The notes under the pieces were generated by a model. It searched no databases, was not told the DNA's origin, and saw nothing but the letters and a program-made list of their open reading frames with translations. A DNA stretch of 64,000 nt from Candidatus Neomarinimicrobiota bacterium (GTDB lineage: Bacteria; Fidelibacterota; Fidelibacteria; Fidelibacterales; Fidelibacteraceae), in the NCBI GenBank assembly GCA_041154365.1, contig AP035449.1, positions 2,465,001 through 2,529,000 of the forward strand. The letters are read 5' to 3'. Below are positions 63,960 through 64,000 of the stretch, piece by piece (the stretch's first letter is position 1; the number at the start of each line of letters is the position of its first letter). A program made the translations under genes and the position numbers.

Positions 63960-64000
63960 GTTGACAGTCGGCAGTCATCAGTCGAAAGTCAGTATCGAGT
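63960..64000. repeat. Inverted heptamer repeat at the window end
   Basis: GACAGTC, GGCAGTC, ATCAGTC, GAAAGTC: complement of the GACTGTC-type units at 16364 and 16980, in the opposite orientation. It continues beyond the window. Confidence 0.7.

Overview
The window looks like chromosomal DNA of a Gram-negative anaerobe of the Bacteroidota/FCB type (possibly Neomarinimicrobiota, Calditrichota or similar; phylum not fixed). Evidence: six-bladed propeller lipoproteins, NVEALA-like short secreted peptides, a TonB-dependent receptor with a carboxypeptidase-like N-terminal domain, an RND/TolC exporter, a Na+-translocating NADH:quinone reductase (Nqr), and many interspersed intergenic repeats. There are no rRNA genes or phage genes. 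One tRNA is present.

Layout. (1) 1-7370: a tandem array of roughly 2.6-kb cassettes, entered in mid-cassette. Each cassette holds an M23 peptidase, a short secreted peptide, a six-bladed propeller lipoprotein and a membrane-anchored thioredoxin-fold protein. The backbone is almost identical between copies. The peptide C-terminus and the N-terminal part of the adjacent propeller are strongly diversified. The last thioredoxin gene has decayed. (2) 7513-16177: a four-gene exporter operon (periplasmic adaptor lipoprotein, two RND pumps, TolC-like channel). (3) 16178-17084: repeats and a dead four-helix-bundle (S23/IVP) gene. (4) 17085-37405: a long, tightly packed purine/uric-acid catabolic and molybdenum-hydroxylase locus. 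It has two complete three-subunit hydroxylases, a hydantoinase-like enzyme, SsnA, YgfK, YgeY, YgeW, a threonine-synthase-like enzyme, MocA, XdhC, a DUF364 protein and a THEP1-like NTPase. A GxxExxY gene with flanking repeats interrupts it. (5) 37562-41583: a RAYT transposase, two membrane proteins, a CGGC-domain protein and a radical SAM protein. (6) 42115-49137: a PLP enzyme and an 8-oxoguanine deaminase (+), then a cell-wall amidase-like lipoprotein and a GH3 N-acetylhexosaminidase (-). This block is bounded by inverted copies of a complex repeat. (7) 50383-55926: a propeller-type lipoprotein, a TonB receptor and an AcoR-like regulator with a degenerate AAA domain. (8) 56089-57977: an intact IS1182-type element with target duplication. 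(9) 58070-63947: tRNA-Ala(CGC) and the nqrABCDEF operon.

The purine genes suggest an organism that deaminates and ferments purines, with Nqr coupling NADH oxidation to a sodium gradient. The most novel part is the cassette array. It pairs a constant secretion leader with a variable CX7C core, a matching variable propeller, a redox protein and a peptidase, next to an exporter. It looks like a diversifying peptide secretion or recognition system.
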